From contig CM072877.1 of NCBI GenBank assembly GCA_036937835.1, positions 12,527,001 to 12,591,000 of the forward strand: a DNA stretch of 64,000 nucleotides, given 5' to 3'. This stretch comes from Pampus argenteus (lineage: Eukaryota; Chordata; Actinopteri; Scombriformes; Stromateidae). Shown here in pieces: positions 44,037 through 57,341 of this stretch. How positions within the stretch are numbered: the first letter of the stretch is position 1; the number at the start of each line of letters is the position of its first letter. The position numbers and the translations under genes are program-made. The notes under the pieces are model-generated. The model searched no databases. It was not told the DNA's origin and was given only the letters and a program-made list of their open reading frames with translations.

Positions 44037-46244
44037 GTGAGTTTGATCTTTTTAACTTTAAATTGAACAACCTAATACACGTCGTCTGCAGTTTCTTAAC
44101 AAATATTCAATGTAAACTCTCCATTGCAATTTTGAGTGCTTTCATTTGATGCTCCAAGCTGATCATATTGTGAATAAACTGAAATCCAATGCTTAAAAGC
44201 TGTATTGATCAAGACAGAGTGAGTGTTGATTCTCCTGCAGCAGAAGTAGTAAGAGTTATGGATTTGGCTGATTGTGTGTGTGTGTGTGTGTGGGTGTGTT
44301 GTGTTTGTTTGTTTGTGTGCATTGAGAGTGTAACGCTGTCTCTGCATCAATTTGCCTCCAAAGTGGCAAACTAATTGACTTTCTGCTGGCATGTGGGTGT
44401 TCGATGTAAAATAAACCACACTGACTATAAGAGAATCCTGTTTTCCTGAAGTATCAGGCTAGACACAGGTCCTCTCTTGTCTGACTCAAGTGCTAGAAAT
44501 GAATGAGATCAACATCTGATAGAGTGTACAAAATTTTAGAAACTCTTTAATTTCACTTCTATTTATCATAGCAACACAGGGCTTGTGAATGTCTGCTCGT
44601 GTATGTTATATTTTTTTTTTTTTTTTTTTAAATTTACAAGGTTTATTTGTCCAACAAATTATTCTGTCAAAAGATTTTCATCTTGTAATATGATACTAAT
44701 TTATGTGACACATTGGACATTTTTCTGCATAGAAATATTATTTCAATCTTCTACTGCTGTCAAATAAAAGCATACATACATTATGAAGTAATAGCGCATG
44801 GATTAAGTGGATTGCAACACAAAGTATCATTGTTAAGTCTCTGAAGAGCTCATGGATACACTGCATATTTTTGCACCTTGATTTTTTAGCAGTGAGCTGG
44901 TGTGCTGCATAGTTTAATTAGCATTCCTTTTAAGCAATGAACTTGCCACTACAGGACCTATCATAAACAATAAAAAAAAAAAGCTGACACACCTCCAACA
45001 TAGTGTCTTGGTGTACAGTCGGGAGCTGAATCTGTGCAGGGCTGTTAAAAACTGTACATAGGTACATAGACAATAGTGGCCTGTATGTAGGAAAAGGCTC
45101 GCTTGGGCTCGTTCTGTGACAGTGACCTGCTGGCAGGAAAGTTAAAGGGGTCGAAGCCAAGCACTGGTTTGTATTGGAGAGTAACTCACACCCATAAAGA
45201 ATGTCAAGAATCCGTGTGTGTTAAAGTTCACACTGTATCACCATCTGCGGCTGGATCCTGGCAAATAAAAGACAGCTGTGTGTGAGTCGGTGTGTATGTG
45301 TGTTTATGTGTTTGCATGTGAGCATGAGCCTGTGTGCCTTTTTTTGAGTGTGAAAATGAAAGAATATATATATGTGTTATATATGCGTGTGTGTGTGTTA
45401 CGTGAGGTAGTTTTTTTTTTTTTTTTTGCTTTTGCATATGTTTCTAGAATTACACACTGACATGCCTGACAAGCAGGTAGCACCAGGATGTCAGCCCGTA
45501 ATTATGATCTAACCTATTAAAAAAAAAAAAGACAGGTCAGCGAGACCACCCAGAATCACAGTACAAGTCACCTGTTCTTACTGAAAGGCAAAGTCAAGTC
45601 CAAGATTGAGCACTCTTCGCTGTGTTATTCTACCACCATACCCAGCTGTGACTCGGTGTGTTATTTTGCTGATATAATATTGACTCAAGGTTACCGGAGT
45701 ATGTTCCTTGACCTTTTGCTTTCTTTTTCTGCAGCCACATGCACCGACTTAGAGATTTTTTCCACAATTCCTTATAACTGTATGAAAAAGGGATTCTGTG
45801 TTTTGCCACATTAAAAAACACATATCACCGTGATCTCTTTTGACAGTTTGATCTTTCAACAGACTAATCTAAAAAACCTTGTTCTGAAATTCTTTAGCGT
45901 GCCGCCTCTACTACAGACTTTACTCTGCACCGTATCTGATTTTGTAATTGAACCCCATTGCTCGTCCGCTAAATAGCAAGTGACAGCGAGTGCCACTCGG
46001 ACTATGAGGGGAGAAGGAGAAACAGATGAAATCAATTTCTGTCTTTCCTGCTGCTCGGCCCTGTGTGTCTGATGACAGATTGCAAAATGAGTTTCATATG
46101 TACCATTTTTGTTTTGTCTTTTCTTTTTTTCTTTTTCTTTTTTGACATAGATTTGGGAGAGAGCAGAGAGCATTTAGAGTCGCTACCTGTGAGCCTCTTT
46201 GCATGGAAATGTGCTGACATCCGACCTTTGCATTTTCAACTCAG
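44037..46244 (+). other. Non-coding interval between exon-like segments A and B
   Basis: Contains TG-rich tracts near 44274-44300 and 45280-45400 and long T tracts near 44611 and 45411. No supported gene. Confidence 0.55.
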
Positions 46245-46315
46245 GGATAGACGAGGATGATGAGGATACTGCACTGAGGATACAGAAGAAACTGTGTTTG
46301 CATAGATTATATCAG
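46245..46315 (+). other. Exon-like segment B (71 bp)
   Basis: Acceptor CAACTCAG, consensus donor gtaagt at 46316. In phase with segment A it reads IDEDDEDTALRIQKKLCLHR then LYQ, ending in phase 0. Acidic then basic composition. No family recognised. Confidence 0.4.
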
Positions 46316-46602
46316 GTAAGTCCGCCCTCAGAATGGCATTTCTTATCAATGCAACACTAATCCGTTAATTAAAGACTTAGTGACATCCTGGAACAAGGGG
46401 GACAGAATGGACTCCACTGTGTGAGCAATATTAAAAGCAGACACAGTCGGCACCTGTGCTGAGACATTTGTGTCGCATACAGTATTCATCAGCTGTCCGT
46501 AGATTGTTTTTAAGCAATGGGATGTTCAGGTGTGTGTGTATTTCCAGCTGCTGTCGTGATGCTGAGCTCCCAATGGCATGCTGTTTTGTCTGGAAACAAT
46601 CC

Positions 46603-46628
46603 TCACACACACACACACACACACACAC
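46603..46628 (+). repeat. (CA)n microsatellite
   Basis: Simple CA repeat; frames across it (about 46456-46700) are artefacts. Confidence 0.95.
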
Positions 46629-47707
46629 CCAATACTACATCACATCACATTGCAGTGCCTGTCGGGTACAGGATTAGGGAGAACTCCGAAACAGATGACA
46701 GGTGATAAATTCATGTCAACACTAGGTGAGAAGGACTTTAACGTTGGATTAACCACATTATACTGCAAACAAAAGGTGATTCATATTACTGCATGTCGGT
46801 TTTGACTAGTTGTCAACCACCTATTTGCTGTACATGTCTGTCAAATCCCTAGTGGGTAGTTTCAACCTGTGACAGCTGCTGTTCTTTGTTGAAACTGTTT
46901 GTGTTTTGGCAAGCATTGTCATGATTTTTCAGACTTTCCCCAGTGACATACTGAATGATTTTTTTTTTTTTTTATTTTTTTTTTTTGACCCGTTCTCCCA
47001 CATTTTGGGTACGAACAGTTTGTCGTCTTTGGAGCTCCGTTAGGTGTCTTGTATTACTTTGAAAATATTAATGTAATGATGGTTTATTATATAACTATTG
47101 TATAGCTATAAATACTGCAAACTGGCATTCAACCTAATATGACCCACCTTGGTCACAGTGTTTGTTATTGTGATTAAGTTATTGTGATATATATGCATTT
47201 GATAAAAACGTTTGATATGAGTGATATGGTAGGTGTGTGACATAACAGTTATATCTATAACTGTTATATCTACTTGTGCCTTCAGGGACTTGATGCGGCC
47301 GTTTGGATCATTTCTCTGTTTTTCAAATTACCACGGAGGGAAAACGAGTTAGCCACACCGATCATTCATTTGTCCTCGTGCCGTCACTTGAAAGCTTCGT
47401 CTTTAGTTACGGCTTTGTCCAGTCTGTAGAAGGACCCGGCCTCTTTGGTGGCTCTGAGAGCTTTACGTAGAGGAGCAGCTGGATCAGATTACAATAAAAA
47501 GGAGACAGAGTAGCAGCCATAGCTAACCTGCTACAGCCTGGATTGTTATTGCAGGTGTTCAAAAACAGACACAGCTGTTAATTACCTCTACGTAGCTACA
47601 CACGTGGTGCTGTGGTCACCTATGAGTGGCCACATACAAGTGCATGCTGGCATGCCAGAATACACAGATTAGGATTTCAGAATCAGGAGATGGTTTGGAT
47701 CTTAATT

Positions 47708-47985
47708 TAGAGCTGCATCAATTAGTCAATTAATTGATTACTTGCCAATTATTAAATGATGAATCGTTTTGAGTCATTTTGAAGAAGAAAATGTACATAT
47801 TCACTTATTGCTAAATGTGAATGTTTTCTGACTTCTATTGCAGTAAACTGAATATCTATCTGAATATAAGACATTTGACGACGTCATGTTGGGCTTTGGA
47901 AACAGTCACTGTGGAGTCAATTCTATCTTAGAGAAAATAATCAACAGATTAATCGATAATAAAATAATTGTTAGTTGCAGACCTA
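47708..47985 (+). mobile_element. Small non-autonomous DNA element with terminal inverted repeats
   Basis: Left end TAGAGCTGCATCAATTAGTC and right end ...GTTAGTTGCAGACCTA, whose reverse complement starts TAGGTCTGCAACTAACAATT. Both ends contain the ATTAATCGATTA-type palindromic core. 278 bp, no coding capacity. A clean target duplication is not visible, so it is old. A second partial copy is at 5826-5970. Confidence 0.65.
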
Positions 47986-49748
47986 TTTTGCATTATCTGT
48001 GTTATTTGAATGCCCCCCCCCCCTCTCTCTCTCGCTTAGTGAAATTAACATATATCTTTTAATGCGTGCGTATCATTTGTGGTGTCAGTGATGGTCAGCA
48101 GAGTAAATTTTAAGAGACTTTTAAGTAGCATAGCAAAATAACAAGATAGGGTAGTCCACTAGATTGCAGATAGATGCACATATGTTGAATTCTGCTTTGT
48201 CTATCTATCATCTATCATCAGTATCAGACGGGTATCTGACTGAACACAAGAGCCAAAGACTGGAGCCTTCCTTCCCGATTTAGCTCATCTCTGCTTGACT
48301 GAGTGGTGCTCCAGCTCCATCCTCTGCTTGTCAAAACACATCGATCACATCATCATGTGCTAAACCAGCATAGAGAGGGCGGTGCGTTTCCATTTTCAGA
48401 AGAAAAGCTAAATTACTGTTAGTAGATGCTGTTGCTGTGAGTGACTAGCCAGTACTGTACATAATTCTTTTAACTTGACATCATATTTAATTAACGCTGT
48501 ATCAACAATATTTGAGTCTGTGCTCATTCCATGGCATTTTATGAGACGTATATGTGTTTGCATGATTGTGCTTGTATTTGTGCTAGTGAACAGCTGCTCC
48601 TTCTTTTCTCCACCTGTCTAATATAGCTGTGAACAACACAACAGTGGTTCTCTTGTAGTTTTCGTGAAGATAAAGTTTGATTAGTGATTGCCGAGGTTTC
48701 GAGTCAATGACAAGAAATTGGAAGAAAAGCAACTTTTGTCACTAGTGCCACCATCTTGGTCATCTTTATTGGTTTTCCTTAGTTAAATTTGAGGTACAAA
48801 TGCTTGATTTAAACACACATACACACAGCTTTTCTACAATTATGAACTGTTTTCTGCTCCTGGACATAAAGTGGCCAAGATGTTGGGTGTTCCCCACCTT
48901 TTGAAAAACCTGTGTTTATTTTACTTTTTGAAAGTGCTGCAAATTAAGCAGTCAGTAACCTTGGATGGACTGTTCCATGGGAGCACAAGTGGGTGAGAGG
49001 GAAGGAATAAAGAGGGGGAGCTGAGAGAAAAACCTCAAATGTGAAAATGACTGGAACTCCCAGGGTTTTCAAAACAAAACTCAAGATTTCATTACACATA
49101 CCTGGACAACTGAGGGCATGGAAAAACCCCTCCCTGTGTGTGTGTGCACATGTGCACATATGTGCACTCTACAACTGGGTTGGGCAGAGAAATAACAAGA
49201 ATAATATAGAGCAGAGATGACTTCCAGCCAACAGAGCCAGCGTGTGTCAGCTTCAGAAATATGCAGAATCCTGATTATCAATCACAGACAGCGGACCCTC
49301 AGTCACGCTGACAGGCTCGGACAGGGAGGTGGAGTTCTTTTGGCTACACTATGTGTTAGGACGGGCCAGTGGCGGCTGTGTTCCCAGACCTAACTACAGG
49401 TTCTTGGGTTAGGTTTGGTTGGGATTCATCCAAGGCGTCCACAACATCAAACCAACATCAACAACAGAGTAAAGCTAATAGTTTTCACTTGTCAATAAGG
49501 CCTGTTGGCTTTTCATATCGGTCTTTTCTCTGTGTTGTTTTATTAGGTTTCGATTGCGGTGTAAGCTCCTGAATGCCATCTATGTGAGTGCTCTGTGGGA
49601 ATATTCTCATGGTGGCTTAACAGTCTACTGGTAACAGTATAACTGCAGGCAGTAAATTAACCTAAACCAAGCAAAACAGAGCAAAGGGAGACAGACAGCC
49701 TCTAGGGGCCAAGCTAGAGTTCAGTCTCTTGAATTGAACCTTCACCAG

Positions 49749-49835
49749 GGTTCAGAAGGACACGGGGGGGATAGAGTGATGGAGGGACAGAAGGAGGAGG
49801 TCGGGGGATCCTCTGGCAAAGACAAAGCCTCCAGG
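49749..49835 (+). other. Exon-like segment C (87 bp)
   Basis: Acceptor CTTCACCAG at 49748, donor gtatct at 49836; 29 codons, phase 0 at both ends, so it joins segment B in frame. Reads GSEGHGGDRVMEGQKEEVGG then SSGKDKASR, with an ATG at 49779 in a good start context (G at -3 and +4). No family recognised. Confidence 0.3.
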
Positions 49836-52800
49836 GTATCTACTTTGACATCTAACATTGTCTGTGTAAGCATGTCTGGAATGACACACTCAGTGTGTGT
49901 CAAGTGCTCTACATTTGAAGCCCAGTGAGGGTGAGTGTCTGAAAAGGAGAGGAGGAAGGAACAGCACTGTTCATTTTTGTCAGACCAGTAGCTCTCAGAC
50001 TGCTAGTTGGGACCTTGCAGGGGGGGTTTAATAGGTTTTAAAGTTTACTTTAATGTGTATTTTTCTTTTCCTTTATGCTTCTCTGTTGTGAAATATGAAG
50101 GTGCATTAATAATTCTGCATTCATGCTACTAGTAACGCCACACTTTTGTATATAACCCAGGCTTTCTGTCATGATGTTATTGTGGTTCTGCTCATACCCA
50201 AACTGTAATTAGAAATGCAATTTGATAAATTAAAAATTGTCTAAATGCTTTAATATTTTAACACTTGAACCAGGTTAAGCATATATGTTTTGCTGATCAG
50301 AATGACAAGAGAGGTTTCATAAATGACAAAACAGTATTTGACATGCTGTGGCTGCTGCAAAAATGTGATAATATCCTCAAATAAACCACAAGTTGTAAGA
50401 GTACTCCACACATGCTTTATTACTTAAGACATTTACTGCAAATATGTGTATGAGTATGTCACTCAGTTGTATGTAAAAGCAGTTCCTTAATCATCAAGTT
50501 ACAATTTATTTTTTGCTGTGCATGAAAGGGCAACTGTCTCTCTCTTGAAATCATAAATTAGACTTAGTGCATGGAAAGACTTTGAAGATCCAGATCTTTA
50601 ACTGCCCTGGGTCTATTCTTTCACTTGATATGTTACTGCAGAAACCCTAGCAGGCTTCATTTCTTTTTTGTCCGCAGACATACATTTATACTGTGGAACC
50701 AGTACAAACGAAGTTCATCATAATCCCGATGCTCTGCCCCCCACCCTCCGTTAGTTGAATAGATGTCTCACTGCATCCAATCGTTTCTTCACCCACTGTC
50801 TATCTATTAGACACAGGGTGACAGGACAGCTGTCTCTCGGCCTTGTCTTGGTCGATGTATGCATGCACAAAGATTCATGTGTGCCTTTGCAAAAGATCTG
50901 GCATGGCAAATTAATGTTATGTGGCTTGTTGGTCTCCATGCTCAGCCCTCTGATCCTGCCGTTGGACCCAAAAAGGGTATCATCACCAAGCCATTTGGCA
51001 GCCCTTTGATCACGGGGCTGTCCAGTGCATGTGCTTTGTCAGTCAGATAACTGTAAATTGTCTCCAGTGGTCAATTGTCAATCAAAATGCATGACCCGCA
51101 ATTTTCCTCCCGTGAAACGCAAAGGACAAATTAACAGTTACAATTTCATCTTGAAGGCCGAGGACCACAGATGATAAACAAACAGAAACCATAATGAGAC
51201 CATAATTGCTTGCTTTGACAGTTTACATTCCTTCACACAGAGCCTTCAGATAGAAGCTCTGCAGATCACAAGAAAGTCAAAACTGCCGATTAGCATCCTA
51301 AGCGATGATAAGCGTACTGTAGAAGATCATCCTGACATTTTACTGAGAGTTAACCCAGTTCCCAGTCAGACTAAAACATCAACGTCAGCGTACAGTAATG
51401 TTGCATCCTCACATTAATGATGAACATATAGTATTTTAAGAGGGAATTTGCAAAGCAGCCAATTGCAATGCAACAAAGGCCATTATTTGGCTAATTATAG
51501 TTTTAAGACATTGTAGTAAATTGATGATACTCATGGGGTTGGGTTATAAAGTCTTAGATGCTTTAAGGATCCAGGGTTCATACCTCTAGGTTTCAGTGTT
51601 TCCTGCAGGTGCAGGTAGCCTTTGAGCCATGTCTCAGGCCTGAACAAGACATAAAAACCTGCAGAGAGGGAGGACATGGCCATGCATCATAGATTGCATG
51701 TGATGACACACTGACCCTCTGTCCCATCATTCAGTCAGTGCCTTTTATCACTATGTCTCAGTGTGGAGAGGACAACATTGTTTTCTACCAGCATTCTGTT
51801 GTAGAAGCATTTCATTTATTTTATTCGTTATTGATTTTGTCCACATTTTGTCCTTTGTAGTAGTACTACTAGTACTACGTTATCACAGGCATTATAACAG
51901 ATAGTAGATACAGTAGACATTATGAATAGAAAGTGTTTAAGGGATAGGCCACAAAAGGCCAAGAATGTGCAGGTGTTCATTCCAACAAAACCAAACAGCA
52001 TTTTGATCTCATTGATCACTTCCTCCTCTGTGTAGATTAATTAAACCCTGCAAACTCTCAGTCCTACATGGCACATTGATCCTTGTTCTACTTTAGATGT
52101 TAAAACAAAAATCAGCCAGTGTATAATCTTTTAAATGGATAAGAAATCTTCTTTCCTCTCTCACAAACCTCCCTGTAGCGAGGCGCTTTTTTGGTTCCTT
52201 AACTCCAGTACCGTACTTTATCAGTGAACCCTTTAATCCACCACAGCTGCTCAACTGTAAATACAATTAACCCCAGTAATTGTGTGATGTTGACTTTGGG
52301 TTTGGTACACTTTCTCACTGACTGCCGGTAGCCTGTGCTCTCTGAGGATGACATCATGGGTTTCAGGTTGCCCGTTGTGGCTTCGGTTCCCAGGGGGTCA
52401 GGGAACCTCAGCGTAGACCTGGAGAACAGATCTGTGCTTCCAATAGACACTCTCTTCTCTCTGCCCTCCTTCTGCTTAGACACACACACACACACACACA
52501 GGCATACACAGCCAAATGACCTCCCTACCACCTCACTCTGAGCTCAGAGTTGGTTATTGTCTCAGTTATGTGCTGACAGATGAGGCAGATGCATGTTCCT
52601 CTCCTGTAGATAGTTTGTCAGCGTTGTTTTCAAAGTTGAAAAGCTCTGGAATTAGCTGAGTAAAGAAAATAATTTGGCATCACTGAAGTCTGGATAGATG
52701 ACATCTGTGTTGTTCATACTGTTTTGTCTATGATTTGTCTAAATTGTGGTGGGTGTTATATGCAGAGTATCTGGGTCTGCTCACCGTTATATTCCCCCCT

Positions 52801-55800
52801 TATTTTTCATGAAAGGAGCCAAGAAATTCCCTCTGGGGGACAGATGTGTTGCTGTATGCGTTGTTGCACGAAAGGTTCGCATATTCTGTGCGATTTTGTG
52901 AGGAGAGAAAAAAAGAAAATGCAGTGAGGAGGTCAACAGCTCTATGGTCAGGATGTTTTAAAAGTTACTTGTGTTGCAGAACAAAAGTCAAAGACCAGAG
53001 ACGACGCCTGTGTTTGTTTTGTGTCCATTTAAAAACCACAAAGGAAGTGAGCTGGGAATTATTTGCTTAGGAACAGTTTGTATAAAATATTAAGATTGTC
53101 TAACCTATCATTCTTATAGATTTGTTTTCTCTGGCACCACTGAGCATGATCTTTTAGTTCAAACCAGTAAGTATCAGTTATTTTGTCAATCACTGGAGCC
53201 ACTGTGATGTCAAACAAGAAACAAACATGGGCCAGCTTTCCTTCTGTCGCTTAGTTTTATTTTTCCTTTTCCCTGCATGGACACACCTGGTGATGGCAGC
53301 CATTAGTTTGGCTCAGAACGCACATACACATATCAACCAAAAACTAAGACATCTTTAAATAAGCTTTGACATTCAAAACGTCATTCAGTTGTCTTGTTAG
53401 TTAAAATGTGATGGATAGAAGCAGAAGGTTCATGTATTTGCCTGGCTGCCAACCTGGACAGTTCTAGTATCACCTGAGGGCTTTATGAGGGAAAACTTTT
53501 AACACTTTAGGATCGTACACACTTAAAAATAAGGTCTGAAGGGGGGGGGATTTGTTCATAATCCTGTATTGATCCTTCCTAGACAGGCTGTCTGGTGGCC
53601 TGACTCACGGTGTGGCTGCCATACCTACAGGCATACAGCCACACTGGCTGCATGCCTCACCACATCTAACTATAGAAGCGAATACAAGCCGAAGCCAATT
53701 TGCGGTATTTAATGGCTCATAGCGGAGTCGTTATGTTGCGTTGAGAAAGGCAGAATTGTCCATTTTGTTTTCCAGTTTAAACGTCAGTCCCAGAGGTGTA
53801 TGTATTATTAGCGTGTTGTATGTAAAGCCTGTGTGGAGCTGTGGACATTTTACCGTCGCTGTGCTATCATGCTGTACTCATCTATCGCTGTCAGCTACAT
53901 TAAAAAAAGTAGCCAGCCAAAGTTCCAACTTTGATGGAGTCTCTATAAATAAGTACACATTTAAAGCTGTTGGTAGATTATTAATACACCGCTGATTGTT
54001 TTGTCTGGCTGTTTGTCTCGTTAAACAGGAGTAACTGGGAGTACCAGTAAATAGTAATTAAGTGTTAAGTTGTTTTTTTTTTATTCTTATTTTGTGTGTG
54101 GTTCTCCTAAAACACAACTGATACATTTACCTCATAGAACCACAAAAGCAGCTGTCAGATTATAGTTGCATATTCATACACACTCAAAAATGATTTCCTC
54201 TGGTAGTTAGGATGGCTGCCTGTTTGTCTTTTTGACCTCCTTTTCATCTGCGACAGTGGCATTTGGCATCTTGTCCAGCCTGTTGTCTCATTCTGCAGTA
54301 GAAATGACGGTACACAAGTCTTCAGAAACTACTGCAGGTTGAACTGAACTAATGAGACAATTTTAGGGCCGATTGACTCTAACAGGCTCATTATAAACAG
54401 ACTTCCAGACACTTACTTGCCTAGCAACAGTAATACTACAAACAACCCACACTGTAGGAGTTCATTTTATACTGGTACTCTGCATTCAACAAGAATATCA
54501 TATACCCTGTTATACCGTAATACCTTGATACCATCCATGCTTAAGCTTGACCCATACCATTGACCATTGTTTATGTATATGTTTTGAGTGTATTATCAAG
54601 TCACTGGAGTAATCCTGTAATAAGAGTAGTAAAAGTAAATGTATAACTGATATTAGTAGGTGGTCACGTTTTAAATGGTAAATTGGACAAAACACCCGTC
54701 TGTGGGACAGCAGTTACACCAAAATTACCATCAATCAGTTGGAAGAAGTCCAGCCAGTGGCCTTGGTGACCGATTGGGGTGTACCTCTGTTTTATGGGAT
54801 ACATATCTGAAGGGTGGGGGTCTGAGGGATTCACTTCTCACAATGCAGCAATGTTAAATATATAAAAACAAAAGGCAGTATGGTTAAAAAAAAAAAAAGT
54901 GTGACTGAATAACCAGTCAAACGTGTGGTTGCATTCTCGCTTTGTTCCATGAGATCACAGTTGTGGCAGATGCAGGATAGACTGGGAGCAGCTGTTTTGC
55001 TCTCTGTTCTCCAGTTACAGACGCTGACAGTGCATGTACTCTGGGGATGGGCAGAGGGGCACGTTGTCGAGTCTTAATGGTGTTTGTTCTCTGAGGGTGG
55101 GCACAAAGAGTCCTCAGACCCAGCAGTACTCCACCAGTATTCTTGGCATTGGAAGAGAGGAACATGGCCGAAGGTGTCAAACAGAGTGGAACTGGTGACA
55201 AGACAGAACACACAGCTGGTCCAACTCTCACAGGACCCATGGCGCCATTAATTACGCTGACCATGGAGGCTAACAGTGAACTCCAATATATTATTGGAAA
55301 ATGCACTGAATTATTGTGTTTGTCAGTGGGATTCAGCACAGGTAAGAGTCAGGTAGAACTTTTAATTTGGAATTTCTAGAAATCTGTAAGAAGACACGCT
55401 GAAGTCGCACTTGCCAGTGCAAACTGGCACACATAACAGAGCAAGAAGTTGTTTTTATTGCAAAGGAAAGGAAAATCTGAAAGCTCTAATGGGAATTCAA
55501 ACATGGTGCACCCAGCTGCTTACCTTCATGCCATGATGTTCTAAGTTGAAAAGAAACAGCTTTGATAGACCATACAGATAGGCTTTTCAGTAGTTACATT
55601 TTAAGTAGATACGTATCACTGTGCAGTGTGGCCAATATACAGCATTTAAACCTCTAATCAGAACACTATATACTCATCTACCAATATCAATAATACCTTC
55701 TCTGTGCATCCCCAATATATAGTAGTTGTTAGTTAAATTTTTCTCTACATGTCTTTATTCAGCCCCATTGATGTTACATGTCCAGTACAATGGTGTATAT

Positions 55801-56562
55801 AACAGATTCCTGCATGTTTCACTGCCTTGTAAAAGAACAAAAAAAATTATAAAAAAGTATGCAAAGAGCAGAGGGTTTGAAGAACAGTCTAATGAGATGA
55901 ATCTGCCAACAAGTTTCCAGCCATCACAGCTAATAGCCCCAGTCAAGAGAGTACAACACAACCGAATACAATTATTTTGCAGAAAATCAACACTTTTCCA
56001 TAGAGTCAGAGTGGATTTTACTAGTGTGTGCTGACTGCAGGCAATTTCTTGTTCTGAGAAAAAGTGCTTTTTGGCACTACAGTGTGGGTCACAGATCAAA
56101 GGAATAAAACGTCTGATGGAGAGTTTTACAGATTAGACGAGATAACATTAGTGAAATGTATTTGACACATAATTGACAGCTCATTAAGGATTTTGAACTA
56201 CGACTATGTGATCACAAGCTACTTACTCCTCAGTGTTGCTGAGCCATATTACGAGTCATGCAAGTATCTTTCTCACAACAAATGTTAAGTTTGTCATGGT
56301 AAAATGGATCAATTATTCAGTCGCTGTCATAAATAAGTAACTATAAAACTTTGCACCGCGTAATTAAGACTCTGACAGTGGGGAAATCAATATAATATAA
56401 TATAAGGTCATATATCAGAAATGGTTAAGAGTTCAAATGGTTACAGTCACACGGCACACCAAAGTAATTTTTGTTATCTGCAACTTTAGCAGTGAAAACT
56501 GTGTCTGAAGGATGCGCCTGATGATAACTGGGCCCGTCTGGTGTTGTCTTCCTCCCTGTCAG
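49836..56562 (+). other. Non-coding region (putative bmpr1b intron)
   Basis: Contains (CA)n at 52480-52500. A region open on both strands is at 54917-55343. No firmly supported exon. Confidence 0.5.
55109..55343 (+). other. Segment open on both strands ending in a good donor
   Basis: The + frame reads PSSTPPVFLALEERNMAEGV onward to a donor gtaaga at 55344; the acceptor CCTCAG lacks a good pyrimidine tract. The minus strand is open for 140 codons over the same bases. Probably either an exon on one strand or chance. Confidence 0.2.
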
Positions 56563-56600
56563 CAGTGTGGGGATGGTGCCCATAGTGATGCACACTTACA
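56563..56600 (+). other. Candidate 38-bp non-coding exon
   Basis: Very good acceptor (TTGTCTTCCTCCCTGTCAG) at 56562 and donor gtaagt at 56601. Could be a small 5' UTR exon of the downstream gene. Confidence 0.3.
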
Positions 56601-56624
56601 GTAAGTGAAGGAGTGATGTTTCAG

Positions 56625-56820
56625 AGATGGATAGCATTTCCAGTACTTATTGACTGCTGCGAGGCGGCCCTGGATGACACTGCATTCAGATACATTAGCG
56701 GAAGAAACAGACTTGATGGCCTGTCGGAAGAAAAAGAGGGGGCTGAGAAGAGAGGAGGGCAGATGTTAAGACATCACCTACAGTCGGACTCGGAGACATC
56801 GATCCCGGACTCATTGCTCG
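56625..56820 (+). other. Candidate 196-bp exon
   Basis: Acceptor TGTTTCAG at 56624 and donor gtgagc at 56821. Open throughout, with hydrophilic reading (GLSEEKEGAEKRGGQMLRHH). Too close (24 nt) to the preceding donor for both exons to be spliced together, so at most one is real or they are alternatives. Confidence 0.25.
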
Positions 56821-57267
56821 GTGAGCTGCTTCCTGTGTTTTCATTGTACTATCATTGGAAAAGAGCAAACAACAACATCAGGGGGAAAGGCTACTGATAG
56901 CTCTGTTTCTAATGTGCTCAGATCTCTAGGGGAGAGATGTACATGCAGTAGAATGCCTAATAATGTGCAGTATGTCTGGATGCCACCGAATAAGCTATTA
57001 CTGACTGAATGAAAGCAGTAATACTTACAATAAACAGTTATATTGTGTGTGCACGCAGGCACACACACGCACACACACACACAGTTCATTGTCTAAGAAT
57101 AGTTATTGGTTCAGATTTGATAAAGTTCATTAGTGCAGTTTATTGGTATTATACTTAATCCAATTACATAAACCCAGAATCATTGCATTTAACACATCAA
57201 ATCTTATCATAACATCATATCTCTAGGTGTCCTGCAGTGAATGTCAAGTTGACAAAGTCCCTAAACG

Positions 57268-57341
57268 ATTAATCTGTAGTTTTATGACCATATGAAATGA
57301 ACTGACCATTAATCTGTAGTTTTATGACCATATGAAATGAA
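57268..57341 (+). repeat. 40-bp tandem duplication
   Basis: The 33-34 bp unit beginning ATTAATCTGTAGTTTTATGA occurs at 57268 and again at 57308, identical, separated by a few bases. Looks like a recent local duplication. Confidence 0.95.

Larger units (their letters stand above)
46316..49748 (+). other. Non-coding interval between exon-like segments B and C
   Basis: Holds (CA)n at 46603-46628, T tracts near 46961, the complete small TIR element at 47708-47985 and a C tract near 48014. No supported exon. Confidence 0.55.

Noticed and set aside
46063..46244. Exon start at 46151 (acceptor ACATAG) for segment B
   Set aside because: The reading frames then hit stops; the acceptor at 46244 keeps segment A and B in frame.
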